Assembly: GCF_029392675.1 (NCBI RefSeq)
Contig: NZ_CP113941.1
Coordinates: 360,001-424,000 of the forward strand
From: Lactobacillus sp. ESL0684
GTDB taxonomy: Bacteria > Bacillota > Bacilli > Lactobacillales > Lactobacillaceae
Direction of reading: 5' to 3'
DNA: 64,000 nt
Position numbers and translations under genes: made by a program. The stretch's first letter is position 1. Every line of letters starts with the position of its first letter. Shown here piece after piece: positions 44,585 to 53,755 of this stretch. The notes beneath the pieces are model-generated. The model was not told the origin of the DNA. It did no database searches and saw only the letters and a list, made by a program, of their open reading frames with translations.

Positions 44585-45664
44585 GTGAATAAAAAAAGTC
44601 GGCGTCTATTGTCTTTGGGAGCTTTAGCAGCAATTTTGAGTTTGACCCTAACTGCTTGTTCGGGAAAGAAACAAGGTGGCCAAGGCAAGAAGGATACTAA
44701 AGATAGTATTGCCTTAATTACTGATAGTAATGGTGTAGATGACCATTCTTTCAATGAGGCGGCCTGGTCAGGCTTTAAAGAATACGGTCAAAATCATCAT
44801 TATCAAAAAGGCAAAGGCTATCAATATTTTGAGTCTAGCAGCGCGGCTGATTACACGCCTAACTTTAATCAAGCTGCGGAATCTGGCTATCAAACGATTT
44901 TTGGCGTTGGCTATAGCTTAAAGGATGCAGTTAAGGCATCAGCTAAGAAAAATCCGAAAAAGAATTTTGTAATCATTGATGATGTTGTTACCGGTCAAAA
45001 GAATGTGGCATCAGTTACCTTTAAGAGTAACGAGTCATCATATTTAGCTGGTGTAGCGGCAGCGTATACGACCAAGACTGGGAAAGTTGGCTTTGTCGGT
45101 GGTGCCAAATCAGCGATTATTAGTTTGTTTGAAGCTGGTTTTAAACAAGGTGTGGCAGATGGAGCAAAGGCGCAGCACAAGAAGATTGCTGTTTCAACGC
45201 AATATGTTGGCAACTTTACTTCAACGGATAAGGCGAAGTCAATTGCTCAATCAATGTATTCTAGTAATTGTGATATTGTTTACCAAGCCGCTGGTAATGC
45301 TGGTAACGGGATTTTTCAAGAAGCTAAGGCTTATAACCAGACTCGTTCGAGTGCTAAAAAGGTTTGGGTTATCGGAGTTGATGTTGATCAATCCAATTTG
45401 GGTAACTACAAAACTAAGGATGGCAAGAAGGATAATTTCACTTTAACTTCCGTTTTGAAGGGATTGAATGTGGCTACTAAGACACTAGCTGAAGATGCAG
45501 CCAATAGTAAATTCCCTGGTGGCAAGCATTTAGTGTATACACTTAAAGACAATGGCGTTTCCATTACTAAGGGTAAGCTTGATGCACCTGCTTGGAATGC
45601 AGCGCAAAAGGCTCGTAAACAAATTATTGCTGGAAAAATTAAAGTTGCGACAGCAACTAAATAA
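44585..45664 (+). CDS. BMP-family nucleoside-binding lipoprotein (first copy)
   Basis: A 359-residue substrate-binding lipoprotein of the Bmp/PnrA/Med family. The lipobox is LTLTAC with the lipidated cysteine at about residue 25. Marks are SIALITDSNGVDDHSFNEAAWSGF, SGYQTIFGVGYSL, KVGFVGG and WVIGVDVDQSNLGNYKTK. The family binds purine nucleosides and delivers them to the ABC transporter encoded downstream. It uses a GTG start with GGAGG 10 bp upstream. Its own terminator and the spacing before the second copy suggest that it can be made in excess over the membrane parts. Confidence 0.92.
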   Translation: MNKKSRRLLSLGALAAILSLTLTACSGKKQGGQGKKDTKDSIALITDSNGVDDHSFNEAAWSGFKEYGQNHHYQKGKGYQYFESSSAADYTPNFNQAAESGYQTIFGVGYSLKDAVKASAKKNPKKNFVIIDDVVTGQKNVASVTFKSNESSYLAGVAAAYTTKTGKVGFVGGAKSAIISLFEAGFKQGVADGAKAQHKKIAVSTQYVGNFTSTDKAKSIAQSMYSSNCDIVYQAAGNAGNGIFQEAKAYNQTRSSAKKVWVIGVDVDQSNLGNYKTKDGKKDNFTLTSVLKGLNVATKTLAEDAANSKFPGGKHLVYTLKDNGVSITKGKLDAPAWNAAQKARKQIIAGKIKVATATK

Positions 45665-45676
45665 GTCTTATAACTT

Positions 45677-45708
45677 AAAGCGAAATTCATACTTGAATTT
45701 CGTTTTTT
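45677..45708 (+). terminator. Intrinsic terminator between the two BMP genes
   Basis: AGCGAAATTCA pairs with TGAATTTCGTT (one wobble) and is followed by T6. Confidence 0.8.
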
Positions 45709-45835
45709 GGTAGTACAAAAATTTTTCAACTTTTTGTACTTAGCTTATGCAATCACTTAATCTGATAGGCATCGTTTCAGTTCTAGACCAATTTACAAAT
45801 CCCGTCAGGTCAATACTGCATCTTGTATCTTCATT

Positions 45836-45864
45836 TTGACATAGCCACTAAATATTGCTATCGT
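45836..45864 (+). promoter_or_regulatory. Promoter of the second BMP gene
   Basis: A perfect TTGACA at 45836-45841, 17-bp spacer and extended -10 TGC-TATCGT (45859-45864). No GTTCGT box is visible in the 230-bp gap, in contrast to the other two upstream regions of this locus. Confidence 0.55.
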
Positions 45865-45897
45865 GGTTACTGGATAAATTATTTAGGAGGCTCAATC

Positions 45898-46989
45898 ATG
45901 AAAGTGAAGTTCAAGAAGTTATTGGCGATTTCGTCACTAACACTAGCAGCAGGTCTAGTGTTAGGAGCTTGTTCGGGAAAAAAGCAAGGTGGCAGTGGCA
46001 ATTCAAGTAGTAGTGCTAAACATTCGATTGCGCTAGTTACGACCACTACTGGTGTCAATGATAATTCATTTAACCAATCGGCTTGGAATGGCTTTAAGGC
46101 TTATGGTAAGGAACATAACTTAAAACGAGGCAAGAATGGGTACCAATACTTTCAATCAAGCAGCGATGCTGATTTTGAACCAAATTTTGCTCAAGCGGCT
46201 AAGGCTGGTTACCAAACGATTTTTGGAATTGGCTATAACTTAAAGGATGCGGTTAGCGCTGCTGCCAAAAAGAATCCTAAGAAGAATTATGTGATTGTTG
46301 ATGAAGTAATTAAGAATCAGAAAAATGTGGCTTCTGCTAACTTTAAGAGTGAGCAGGCAGCATACTTAGCTGGTGTTGTGGCAGCTACGCAAACTAAGAC
46401 TAATAAGATTGGTTTTATCGGTGGCGTGCGCGGCAATATTATTGATCTGTTTGACGCTGGTTTTACCAAAGGCGTTAATGATCAAGCTAAAAAAATGCAC
46501 AAAAAGGTGACTATTATGAACCAATATGCTGGTAATTTCACTAGCGTTGATAAAGGTAAAGCGATCGCCCAATCAATGTATGCTAAGGGAGCTGACATTA
46601 TCTTTCATGCTGCTGGACCTGTTGGTAATGGCCTTTTTCAAGAAGCTAAGTCACTTAATCAGACGCGACCAGAAAGTAAGCGGGTTTGGGCCATTGGCGT
46701 CGATGTCGATCAATCATATTTAGGTAAGTATAAGACTAAGTCAGGCAAGCAAGAGAATTGTATTTTAACGTCTGTAATTACTGGGGTTAATATCGCGGCT
46801 CAAGATATTGCTAACAGAGCATATGCGGGGAAGTTTCCTGGCGGTAAGAATTTAATTTACGGTCTTAAAGATGATGGGGTTGCCATTACGCGTGGACAGA
46901 TTTCAGCTGCTGCTTGGAAAAATTCTCGTACTGCTCGGTCAAAAATTCTTAACGGTGAAATCAAAGTGCCAATTCATCCTGAAAAATAG
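45898..46989 (+). CDS. BMP-family nucleoside-binding lipoprotein (second copy)
   Basis: A 363-residue paralogue of the preceding protein. The lipobox is VLGACS. The same blocks appear: SIALVTTTTGVNDNSFNQSAW, AGYQTIFGIGYNL, KIGFIGG and WAIGVDVDQSYLGKYKTK. Clear sequence identity along the whole length shows a tandem duplication. The start at 45898 has AGGAGG 8 bp upstream. The two copies may differ in nucleoside preference. Its last stop overlaps the start of the next regulatory region. Confidence 0.92.
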   Translation: MKVKFKKLLAISSLTLAAGLVLGACSGKKQGGSGNSSSSAKHSIALVTTTTGVNDNSFNQSAWNGFKAYGKEHNLKRGKNGYQYFQSSSDADFEPNFAQAAKAGYQTIFGIGYNLKDAVSAAAKKNPKKNYVIVDEVIKNQKNVASANFKSEQAAYLAGVVAATQTKTNKIGFIGGVRGNIIDLFDAGFTKGVNDQAKKMHKKVTIMNQYAGNFTSVDKGKAIAQSMYAKGADIIFHAAGPVGNGLFQEAKSLNQTRPESKRVWAIGVDVDQSYLGKYKTKSGKQENCILTSVITGVNIAAQDIANRAYAGKFPGGKNLIYGLKDDGVAITRGQISAAAWKNSRTARSKILNGEIKVPIHPEK

Positions 46990-47087
46990 TTCGTGTTTTT
47001 AGCAATTTTAAAAATAAAAAAATTAATTTGCAATAATATATTGAAATTATACGTATTTTTATAATATAATTAATACTAAAAGTTCGT
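46989..47087 (+). promoter_or_regulatory. Promoter and three CGTA/GTTCGT boxes before the ABC transporter genes
   Basis: GTTCGTGTTT at 46989, ACGTATTTTT at 47051 and GTTCGTATTT at 47082. The promoter is TTGAAA (47041-47046), an 18-bp spacer and TATAAT (47065-47070). First to last box is 93 bp and first to middle is 63 bp, exactly as before the first BMP gene. The shared layout strongly suggests one regulator for both units. Confidence 0.62.
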
Positions 47088-47118
47088 ATTTATTGGATAA
47101 AAGGGACTAATACGTGAA

Positions 47119-48654
47119 ATGAAAAATGCAACTAATGTAATTGAGATGCGTCATATTGTGAAAGACTTCGATGGCTTCAAAGCCAACGATGATATTAATC
47201 TCACGCTGCATCAAGGCGAAATTTTAGCACTATTGGGAGAAAACGGTGCGGGTAAGTCGACCTTGATGAGCATCTTATCAGGTCTGCTGTTGCCAACTGC
47301 TGGTGAAATTTGGGTTAATGGGCAAAAAACGGAAGTTAAAAATCCTACTGTTGCTAAAAACTTGGGTATTGGCATGGTGCATCAGCACTTTATGTTAATG
47401 GATTCCTTTACGGTCCTTGAGAATATTATTTTGGGACATGAAACTACTAGCGGGCCAAGATTAGATTTTAAAGCAGCTAAGCAGCAAATTACCCAGCTTT
47501 CTAAGCGTTATGGACTAAATGTTGATTTAGACCAAAAAATTAGCAATATTACGGTAGCGCAGCAGCAGCGGGTGGAAATTTTAAAAGTGCTTTACCGTGG
47601 TGCGAATATTTTGATTTTTGATGAGCCAACAGCTGTACTGACACCGCAAGAAATTACCGAATTTATTCAAGTTTTACGAGAACTAGCTAAAGAGGGTAAG
47701 TCGATTATTTTAATTACTCATAAATTAGCTGAAATCAAGCGTGCGGCTGACCGAGTAACTGTTATTCGCGCTGGTAAAAGCGTGGGTAGTTTTAACGTGG
47801 CTGAAGTTGATGATAACAGTTTAGCTGAGCTAATGGTTGGGCATCATGTGAATATGCAGTTGACCAAGACTGCTAGCCAACCTGGCGAGATTGTACTCAA
47901 GGTCGATAATTTAGCGGTTAAGAATAAGCAGGGGATTGCGGCACTGAAGAACTTATCATTTAATTTGCGAGCAGGTGAAATCTTAGGTGTAGCTGGAATT
48001 GATGGCAATGGTCAAGACGAACTAGTTGCGGCTTTGAGCGGTCTCACGCCAGTTGATACAGGTCAAGTGATAATTAATAATCAAGATATGACTAATCATA
48101 AGGTTCGGCAAATTACTGAAAATGGAGTTGCTCATATTCCAGCAGACCGTCAAAAATATGGTCTAATTTTACCGTTTACGATTGCCGATAATCTAGCTTT
48201 ACAAACTTATTATCAAGCACCACTTTCAAGGCACCATATTTTGCGCCAAGATGCCATTAAACATAATGCTCAAGAGTTAATTAATAAGTTCGATATTCGT
48301 ACTACTGGACCTAATGCTCAGGTTGGTGCCTTGTCAGGAGGAAACCAGCAAAAAGTGATCATCGCTCGGGAACTTAATCGTGATAGTAATTTAATCATTG
48401 CTTTTCAACCTACACGCGGCTTAGATGTTGGTGCGATTGAATATATTCATAAGCAGCTTTTGCTTGAAAGAGAACAAGGGAAGGCAATTTTGTTAATTTC
48501 TTATGAATTGGATGAAATCATGCAATTATCTGATCGCATTATCGTTTTGCATGACGGTCAAATTTCAGGAGAAGTTCAGCCTGAAACTACTAGTGATGAA
48601 GAGTTAGGATTATTGATGACTGGAGTTAAGAAAGAAGGTACCGCTCTTGCTTAA
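47119..48654 (+). CDS. ABC transporter ATPase, nucleoside/simple-sugar type (double NBD)
   Basis: A 511-residue protein with two nucleotide-binding domains. NBD1 has Walker A GENGAGKST, signature ITVAQQQRVEI and Walker B ILIFDEPTAVLT. NBD2 has a divergent Walker A (GIDGNGQDE) and signature LSGGNQQKVI, and its Walker B reads LIIAFQPTRGLD. This matches the RbsA/NupA-type ATPases that work with Bmp lipoproteins. It overlaps the first permease by 8 bp. It energises uptake of nucleosides. Confidence 0.93.
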   Translation: MKNATNVIEMRHIVKDFDGFKANDDINLTLHQGEILALLGENGAGKSTLMSILSGLLLPTAGEIWVNGQKTEVKNPTVAKNLGIGMVHQHFMLMDSFTVLENIILGHETTSGPRLDFKAAKQQITQLSKRYGLNVDLDQKISNITVAQQQRVEILKVLYRGANILIFDEPTAVLTPQEITEFIQVLRELAKEGKSIILITHKLAEIKRAADRVTVIRAGKSVGSFNVAEVDDNSLAELMVGHHVNMQLTKTASQPGEIVLKVDNLAVKNKQGIAALKNLSFNLRAGEILGVAGIDGNGQDELVAALSGLTPVDTGQVIINNQDMTNHKVRQITENGVAHIPADRQKYGLILPFTIADNLALQTYYQAPLSRHHILRQDAIKHNAQELINKFDIRTTGPNAQVGALSGGNQQKVIIARELNRDSNLIIAFQPTRGLDVGAIEYIHKQLLLEREQGKAILLISYELDEIMQLSDRIIVLHDGQISGEVQPETTSDEELGLLMTGVKKEGTALA

Positions 48655-49768
48655 AGTAACAGCAAAAACCAGAAAAATTTTGGTACCAATTATTTCAATT
48701 ATAGCTGGCTTTTTAGTTGGAGCAGTTATTATGTTGATTTGGAATTATAATCCGTTAACAGCTTACTCTTCAATGTTTACTAGTGCTTTGGGTAATCTGA
48801 ATGGAATTGGTGAGACAATTCGTGAAGCTACCCCATTAATTTTTACAGCGGTTGGGTTTGCTATTGCGTCTAGTGCGGGCTTTTTTAATATTGGTTTGCC
48901 AGGACAAGCACAGGCTGGTTGGTTGACTTCGATTTGGATCGTTTTAGCTAATCCACATTTACCCAAAGTGGTTTTATTGCCATTGGCAGTGATTGCTGGT
49001 GGGCTGGCAGGTGCGATAGTTGCTGGCATTGCTGGCTATTTGCGGGCACAATTTGGCACTAGCGAAGTTATTACCACGATTATGCTTAATTATATTGTGC
49101 TCTATACTTGCCAGCACTTAATGCAACAAGTAATGTCTAGCAAATTACGTCTAGATACGGATACGACTAAAACGATTGCCGCTAATGGTAGTTTGAAAAT
49201 TAATTGGCTGAGCAAGCTATTTGGTGATTCACGGATTAATGCTGGAATTTTTCTAGCCTTGATCGCGGTAGTAATTTTTTGGTATTTGATGAAGAAAACA
49301 ACTACCGGTTTTGAAATTCGCGCAGTTGGTGCAAATCCATTCGCTAGTCGTTATGCTGGGATGTCAACTAAAAAGAATATTATTTTATCAATGCTCTTGT
49401 CAGGTGGCTTTGCTGGATTAGGCGGAGTTGTGCAGGGACTAGGAACTTATCAAAATTATTTTACTCAGACAGCAAGTTTAGATATCGGTTGGGATGGTCT
49501 TTCTGTGGCGCTACTCGGTGGTGGAACGGCGATTGGTATTTTGCTAGCCTCCTTATTGTTTTCGATTTTAAAAATTGGCGGTTTAGGAATGCAGACTATC
49601 GCCGGGATTCCTTATGAGATTGTTTCAATTGTCATTGCGGCGATTATTTTCTTTATTGCGATTCAGTATGTAATTGGGCTAATGTTTAAAAATAAGCAGG
49701 CGAAATCACCACTGGTTACTCAAAGTAACAGTGCTGCGCAATCTATTGCAACTAAAGGAGAAGAATGA
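48647..49768 (+). CDS. ABC nucleoside transporter permease 1
   Basis: A 373-residue multi-pass permease of the branched-chain-amino-acid/ribose type (BPD_transp_2). Blocks are ATPLIFTAVGFAIASSAGFFNIGLPGQAQAG in the N-terminal half and FEIRAVGANPFASRYAGMS in the middle, typical of the NupB/YufP permeases. TTG start, in an 8-bp overlap with the ATPase gene. The last 30 residues are polar. It overlaps the next gene by 4 bp (ATGA). Confidence 0.92.
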   Translation: MLKVTAKTRKILVPIISIIAGFLVGAVIMLIWNYNPLTAYSSMFTSALGNLNGIGETIREATPLIFTAVGFAIASSAGFFNIGLPGQAQAGWLTSIWIVLANPHLPKVVLLPLAVIAGGLAGAIVAGIAGYLRAQFGTSEVITTIMLNYIVLYTCQHLMQQVMSSKLRLDTDTTKTIAANGSLKINWLSKLFGDSRINAGIFLALIAVVIFWYLMKKTTTGFEIRAVGANPFASRYAGMSTKKNIILSMLLSGGFAGLGGVVQGLGTYQNYFTQTASLDIGWDGLSVALLGGGTAIGILLASLLFSILKIGGLGMQTIAGIPYEIVSIVIAAIIFFIAIQYVIGLMFKNKQAKSPLVTQSNSAAQSIATKGEE

Positions 49769-50724
49769 TGAGTTTTGTTGCTATATTAGCATTGTTAGTG
49801 TCCTCAACCTTGGTCTATTCCGCGCCCTTAATTTTCACCGCATTAGGTGGAGCTTATAGTGAAAACTCTGGGGTAACCAATATTGGTCTAGAAGGAATTA
49901 TGACGATAGGTGCTTTTGCAGCAATTGTTTTTAATTTGACTTGTGCATCTACTTTAGGCAAGGCTACTCCATGGTTAGGAGCCTTAATTGGTGGAATCGT
50001 CGGGTTAATCTTTTCGTTATTGCATGCAGTCGCCACAATTAATTTTCATGCAGACCACATTATTAGTGGCACCGTACTGAACTTGATGGCGCCACCTCTA
50101 GGTGTATTCTTAATTAAAGCGATGTATGACAAGGGACAAACCGAAAATATTACGCAAAGCTTTGGCTATTTTTCTTTTCCAGGATTAGCTGATATTCCGA
50201 TAATTGGACCAATTTTGTTTAAGAGCACTTCTGCTCCTGCCTGGGTGGCAATTTTAGTTGCAATCGTTTTGTGGTGGGTACTTTATAAAACCCGTTTTGG
50301 TCTGCGATTACGTGCTTGTGGGGAAAATCCGCAGGCTGCTGACACCTTGGGAGTTAATGTCTATGGCATGCGTTACGCTGGGGTCCTAATTTCAGGCTTT
50401 TTAGGTGGCATTGGTGGTGGCGTGTTTGCTGAAGCAATTGCTGGGAACTTTTCAGTATCTACGATTGTCGGACAAGGGTTTATGGCTTTGGCAGCAGTGA
50501 TTTTTGGGAAATGGAATCCAATTGGTGCAATGCTAGCGTCGTTATTTTTTGGTTTTGCACAAAGCATCAGTATTATTGGTAACCAATTACCATTCTTCAA
50601 TCATATTCCGGCAGTTTATATGCAAATTGCACCATATGTGATTACGATTATAGTTCTGGTATTTTTCTTTGGTAAATCTGTTGCTCCGGCTGCTGATGGC
50701 GAAAATTATATTAAATCTAAGTAG
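49765..50724 (+). CDS. ABC nucleoside transporter permease 2
   Basis: A 319-residue permease, partner of the preceding one. Blocks are APLIFTALGGAYSENSGVTNIGLEGIMTIGAF and LRLRACGENPQAADTLGVNVYGMRYAGV, as in NupC/YufQ-type permeases. About eight membrane segments are visible. The start overlaps the previous stop (ATGA). The nucleoside hydrolase gene follows after 17 bp. Confidence 0.92.
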   Translation: MMSFVAILALLVSSTLVYSAPLIFTALGGAYSENSGVTNIGLEGIMTIGAFAAIVFNLTCASTLGKATPWLGALIGGIVGLIFSLLHAVATINFHADHIISGTVLNLMAPPLGVFLIKAMYDKGQTENITQSFGYFSFPGLADIPIIGPILFKSTSAPAWVAILVAIVLWWVLYKTRFGLRLRACGENPQAADTLGVNVYGMRYAGVLISGFLGGIGGGVFAEAIAGNFSVSTIVGQGFMALAAVIFGKWNPIGAMLASLFFGFAQSISIIGNQLPFFNHIPAVYMQIAPYVITIIVLVFFFGKSVAPAADGENYIKSK

Positions 50725-50741
50725 AATTAAGGAAAAGATTA

Positions 50742-51680
50742 ATGAAAGAAATTTATTTTAACCACGATGGTAATATTGATGATTTGGTATCGTATTTGTT
50801 ATTGTTGCAAGCTCCAGATATTAAGCTACTAGGAGTTAGTGCAATTGACGCTGATGGTTATGTTGATCCAGCGGTTGAAGTTTGTCGCAAAATGACTGAT
50901 CGCTTTAATCTGCGCAGTGACCAATTAGAGATTGCCAAATCAGACTCGCGGGCTGTCAACCAATTTCCTGAAGTTTGGCGATCTGCGGCGTATTCATTTA
51001 ATTATTTACCAATTTTAAATGAATCAGGCAAGATGATGACTAAGCAGGCAGCTGAACCCGCTCATTTGGACATGATTAGTAAACTTAAGGCGGCTAAAGA
51101 ACCAATAACTCTGGTAATGACAGGTCCACTGACTGATTTAGCACGTGCTTTAGAGGTGGATCCAACTATTGAAGCAAAGATTGCCAAGTTATATTGGATG
51201 GGTGGCTCACTTGATGGTCATGGCAATGTGTCAATGGTTAATGCTGACGGTAGCCAAGAATGGAATGCTTATTGGGATCCGATAGCTGTTGAACGTGTCT
51301 TTGCGTCAAGCATCCCGATGCAGGTAATTGGACTAGAAAGTAGTGAAGAGCTGCCGTTAACCGATGATTTACGGCTTCATTGGGCTAGTTTACGCAAATA
51401 TCCAGCAATGGATTTGGTGGGACAGGGCTATAGTTTATTAGTAAATCCACCAATTCCTAGTGCGCAACTTTATTTCTGGGATGTATTGACGACAATTAGT
51501 GCATTGTATCCAGAAGTGGTTTCGGCAACTGCCGAGCATCATGTTAAAGTGATTACTTCAGGAATTGCCCAAGGTAAGCTGGTAGAGGATCCAGCTGGTA
51601 AAGGGATAACTTTGGTAACTAAGGCAAATAAAGAATTATTTTTCCACAAGTGGGATGAACTTTTAGAACAAACTAAATAA
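50742..51680 (+). CDS. Nucleoside hydrolase
   Basis: A 312-residue cytoplasmic enzyme of the inosine-uridine-preferring nucleoside hydrolase family. The N-terminal metal-binding motif is HDGNIDDLVSYLLLL, with the usual DxDxDD pattern shifted to D-G-N-I-D-D; MTGPLTDLARAL and NADGSQEWNAYWDP are the other family blocks. It splits imported nucleosides into base and ribose. AAGGAAAAG lies upstream. It completes a full path from binding and uptake to cleavage. Confidence 0.92.
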   Translation: MKEIYFNHDGNIDDLVSYLLLLQAPDIKLLGVSAIDADGYVDPAVEVCRKMTDRFNLRSDQLEIAKSDSRAVNQFPEVWRSAAYSFNYLPILNESGKMMTKQAAEPAHLDMISKLKAAKEPITLVMTGPLTDLARALEVDPTIEAKIAKLYWMGGSLDGHGNVSMVNADGSQEWNAYWDPIAVERVFASSIPMQVIGLESSEELPLTDDLRLHWASLRKYPAMDLVGQGYSLLVNPPIPSAQLYFWDVLTTISALYPEVVSATAEHHVKVITSGIAQGKLVEDPAGKGITLVTKANKELFFHKWDELLEQTK

Positions 51681-51685
51681 TTACC

Positions 51686-51733
51686 AATAAAAAAATTCTG
51701 ACCAGCAATTTAGCTGTCAGAATTTTTTTATTG
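51686..51733. terminator. Bidirectional terminator (nucleoside operon and cysteine peptidase)
   Basis: AATAAAAAAATTCTGAC pairs with GTCAGAATTTTTTTATT, with a long loop. It serves both convergent genes. Confidence 0.88.
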
Positions 51734-51737
51734 ATAA

Positions 51738-53054
51738 TTATGCTAATGAGTCCCAAACAGGTAAGTCGTAGGTAGTGCCTTCAGCCAATGCAACTTGTTC
51801 AGCTGACAGGTATTTCTTGTGGACAACGACTTCATAAGTGTATTGCTTAAACCAATCATTGGACATTACGAAAAAGCCCTTGTCACCGTTTTTCTCACCC
51901 CAGGAATTTTCAACTTTCCATTGCCGAATATGGCCGTGGTCTTCATCAACACCAACTAAAGTCATCGCATGAGTTGAGGCAGCTGAACCAGTACGTAATT
52001 GATCTGCCTTAGACATCTTTAGGTCAACTCCAAAGAGGTTATTAAATTGATAAAGATTAGTGTCAAGATAGCCGGTTTTACGGTCACTCTGCTCACCGAC
52101 ATCGTTACTGAACCAAACAGCCTCGCCATCTTTTAGCTGCTTAACTGCGGCAGTTTCTAGATAATCCATTGGTACATTTAAAAACCTAATTCGGTATGAA
52201 CCAGCAACATTATCTTCGAACGGCAGACCATATAATTTATTATATTCATGATCAGGCGCATTAGTTAGGACAACATAATCGTCAAAGTCAACGTCACCTA
52301 GATATTTATTTAAAAATTCTATTGGTGTTAAATCTTTATCTAAGTGATATTTTTTGTCATCATCACGATACTCCAAGTCAAGTTTCTTAGGTGGTTCACC
52401 AACTGCAATAGCAGTCATTTGGTAAACTTCACTCAAAAACTCTTCACGAGCTTGTTCTAAGTCTTCGGTTTTATTTGCCTGGGCTAATTTACGTAAAACC
52501 AAGGCGTCTTTACGTAATTTGTCGCCTAATGCTTTAGCAAAACCGGCAGTATTGTTAGTGTTGAAGTTTTCGGGCATGGCATATGTTGGCACTATTCCGT
52601 ATTTAGCGACTAAAGCAGCGGCCATATGGAATTGACCACCATCTTCACCAGCGTCTGCTAAGTATGCTTTAACTTCGCGGCTGTCTAGTTCTTGGTCTGC
52701 TGTGTTGATGATGTTGTCATAAAAAATATTTGCTCGCTCGATTTTATCCCAGAAAAAGTTATAGCTTTGTGAAAAAGTAAAGTTCTTGACATGATATTTC
52801 TCGCCAAAATTATGCCGTAAAATATTTAAAGTAGCGAACTCCCAGCAACGACCGGATTGGCGCTGGTTAGTCACATTTTGGGTGTCTAATTCGGTGGAAA
52901 AAACCCGAGTTAGTTCTGATTGAACGCGATCATTATAGGCGGCATTCATAACGCCGTTTTTTTGTGTAGCACGTGCAACAACCTGATTTTGCGGATTTTC
53001 GTTAAAATTAGCGGAAAACTTTTCCACTTCTTGTTGAGTTAGTTTATGTCCCAT
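51738..53054 (-). CDS. C1B cysteine aminopeptidase/endopeptidase (PepC/PepE/PepG family)
   Basis: A 438-residue bleomycin-hydrolase-type peptidase. The active cysteine lies in QRQSGRCWEFATLN, the histidine in SAASTHAMTLVGVD, and the asparagine in WKVENSWGEKNGDKGF. The length fits lactobacillar PepE and PepG (about 437-438) better than PepC (about 449), so an endopeptidase role is possible; I cannot separate them by eye. GGAG precedes the ATG on the minus strand. It would act in the cytoplasm on imported peptides along with PepF and PepI. Confidence 0.9.
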   Translation of the reverse strand: MGHKLTQQEVEKFSANFNENPQNQVVARATQKNGVMNAAYNDRVQSELTRVFSTELDTQNVTNQRQSGRCWEFATLNILRHNFGEKYHVKNFTFSQSYNFFWDKIERANIFYDNIINTADQELDSREVKAYLADAGEDGGQFHMAAALVAKYGIVPTYAMPENFNTNNTAGFAKALGDKLRKDALVLRKLAQANKTEDLEQAREEFLSEVYQMTAIAVGEPPKKLDLEYRDDDKKYHLDKDLTPIEFLNKYLGDVDFDDYVVLTNAPDHEYNKLYGLPFEDNVAGSYRIRFLNVPMDYLETAAVKQLKDGEAVWFSNDVGEQSDRKTGYLDTNLYQFNNLFGVDLKMSKADQLRTGSAASTHAMTLVGVDEDHGHIRQWKVENSWGEKNGDKGFFVMSNDWFKQYTYEVVVHKKYLSAEQVALAEGTTYDLPVWDSLA

Positions 53055-53097
53055 GATAGTCTCCTTTGAATTTTAGAATTACCTTTTATTTTAAGGC

Positions 53098-53132
53098 AAA
53101 AAGAAACCGAGTTCAATTGGAGAACTCGGTTA
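53098..53132 (-). terminator. Intrinsic terminator of the hsp20 gene
   Basis: On the minus strand AACCGAGTTC pairs perfectly with GAACTCGGTT and is followed by a T-rich tail (TTCTTTTTG). It lies about 25 bp after the hsp20 stop. Confidence 0.78.
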
Positions 53133-53154
53133 AAGCTTATTTAGTTATAAAAAT

Positions 53155-53577
53155 TTAGTCAATATTGATTGAGCTATCTTGCTCGCTAGCTGCTCGTTTA
53201 GGTAAAGTAACAGTTAGAACACCATCTTGATACTTAGCATGAATTTGACTAGCTTCAACATTAGGTAATCTAAAACTGCGTGAAATATGTCCCATGCTTC
53301 TTTCGCGATGGATTAAATTCTTCTGATTAGTGGTTTCTTGGTTGAAAGTTCTGGTTCCAGCTATGCTTAAAGTATCATTTTGGTAATTAAGTTTAAGCTC
53401 ACTTTTATCCATTCCTGGTAAATCCACTTTGACCACATAGTTGTCTTTAGTTTCAGCAACGTCAGCCTGCATTAAATTGCGACCGTTATTGTTATCCCAG
53501 AATTTTCGTGGAAGATCGAACCAGTCGTTCATTGCATCGAAAATGTCACCACGATGATTCATCATATCATTACTCAT
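53155..53577 (-). CDS. hsp20: Hsp20/alpha-crystallin small heat-shock protein
   Basis: A 140-residue small heat-shock chaperone. The alpha-crystallin domain covers about residues 30-135: NYVVKVDLPGMDKSELKLNYQNDTLSI and the closing block AKYQDGVLTVTLPKRA are typical. It prevents aggregation of unfolding proteins. AGGAAG precedes the ATG on the minus strand. A CIRCE element lies 99 bp upstream of the start (53676-53702), indicating HrcA control. Confidence 0.95.
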   Translation of the reverse strand: MSNDMMNHRGDIFDAMNDWFDLPRKFWDNNNGRNLMQADVAETKDNYVVKVDLPGMDKSELKLNYQNDTLSIAGTRTFNQETTNQKNLIHRERSMGHISRSFRLPNVEASQIHAKYQDGVLTVTLPKRAASEQDSSINID

Positions 53578-53642
53578 AATAAAAAACTTCCTTTCAAAAC
53601 TGTTTTGTAAGTAGAAACTTTCATTTCTGCTTTACACTGATT

Positions 53643-53648
53643 ATTATA
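53643..53648 (-). promoter_or_regulatory. -10 box of the hsp20 promoter
   Basis: A perfect TATAAT on the minus strand at 53643-53648, 66 bp before the hsp20 start. The sequence 17 bp upstream reads TTTATT, a weak -35 box. Confidence 0.5.
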
Positions 53649-53675
53649 GAAGGGAAGTTAGAAAAAATAAAGTAA

Positions 53676-53702
53676 TTAGCACTTAAATGCTTTGAGTGCT
53701 AA
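53676..53702. promoter_or_regulatory. CIRCE element (HrcA operator)
   Basis: TTAGCACTT - 9 bp - GAGTGCTAA. It is the standard CIRCE (TTAGCACTC-N9-GAGTGCTAA) with one mismatch in the left arm. It sits between hsp20 (99 bp from its start) and the GreA paralogue (53 bp from its start) and could affect both. Confidence 0.9.
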
Positions 53703-53755
53703 AAATTGCAAGCTGCCTTGTGGACAACTTGTGTGAATGGCAAAGGAGTAACTAG

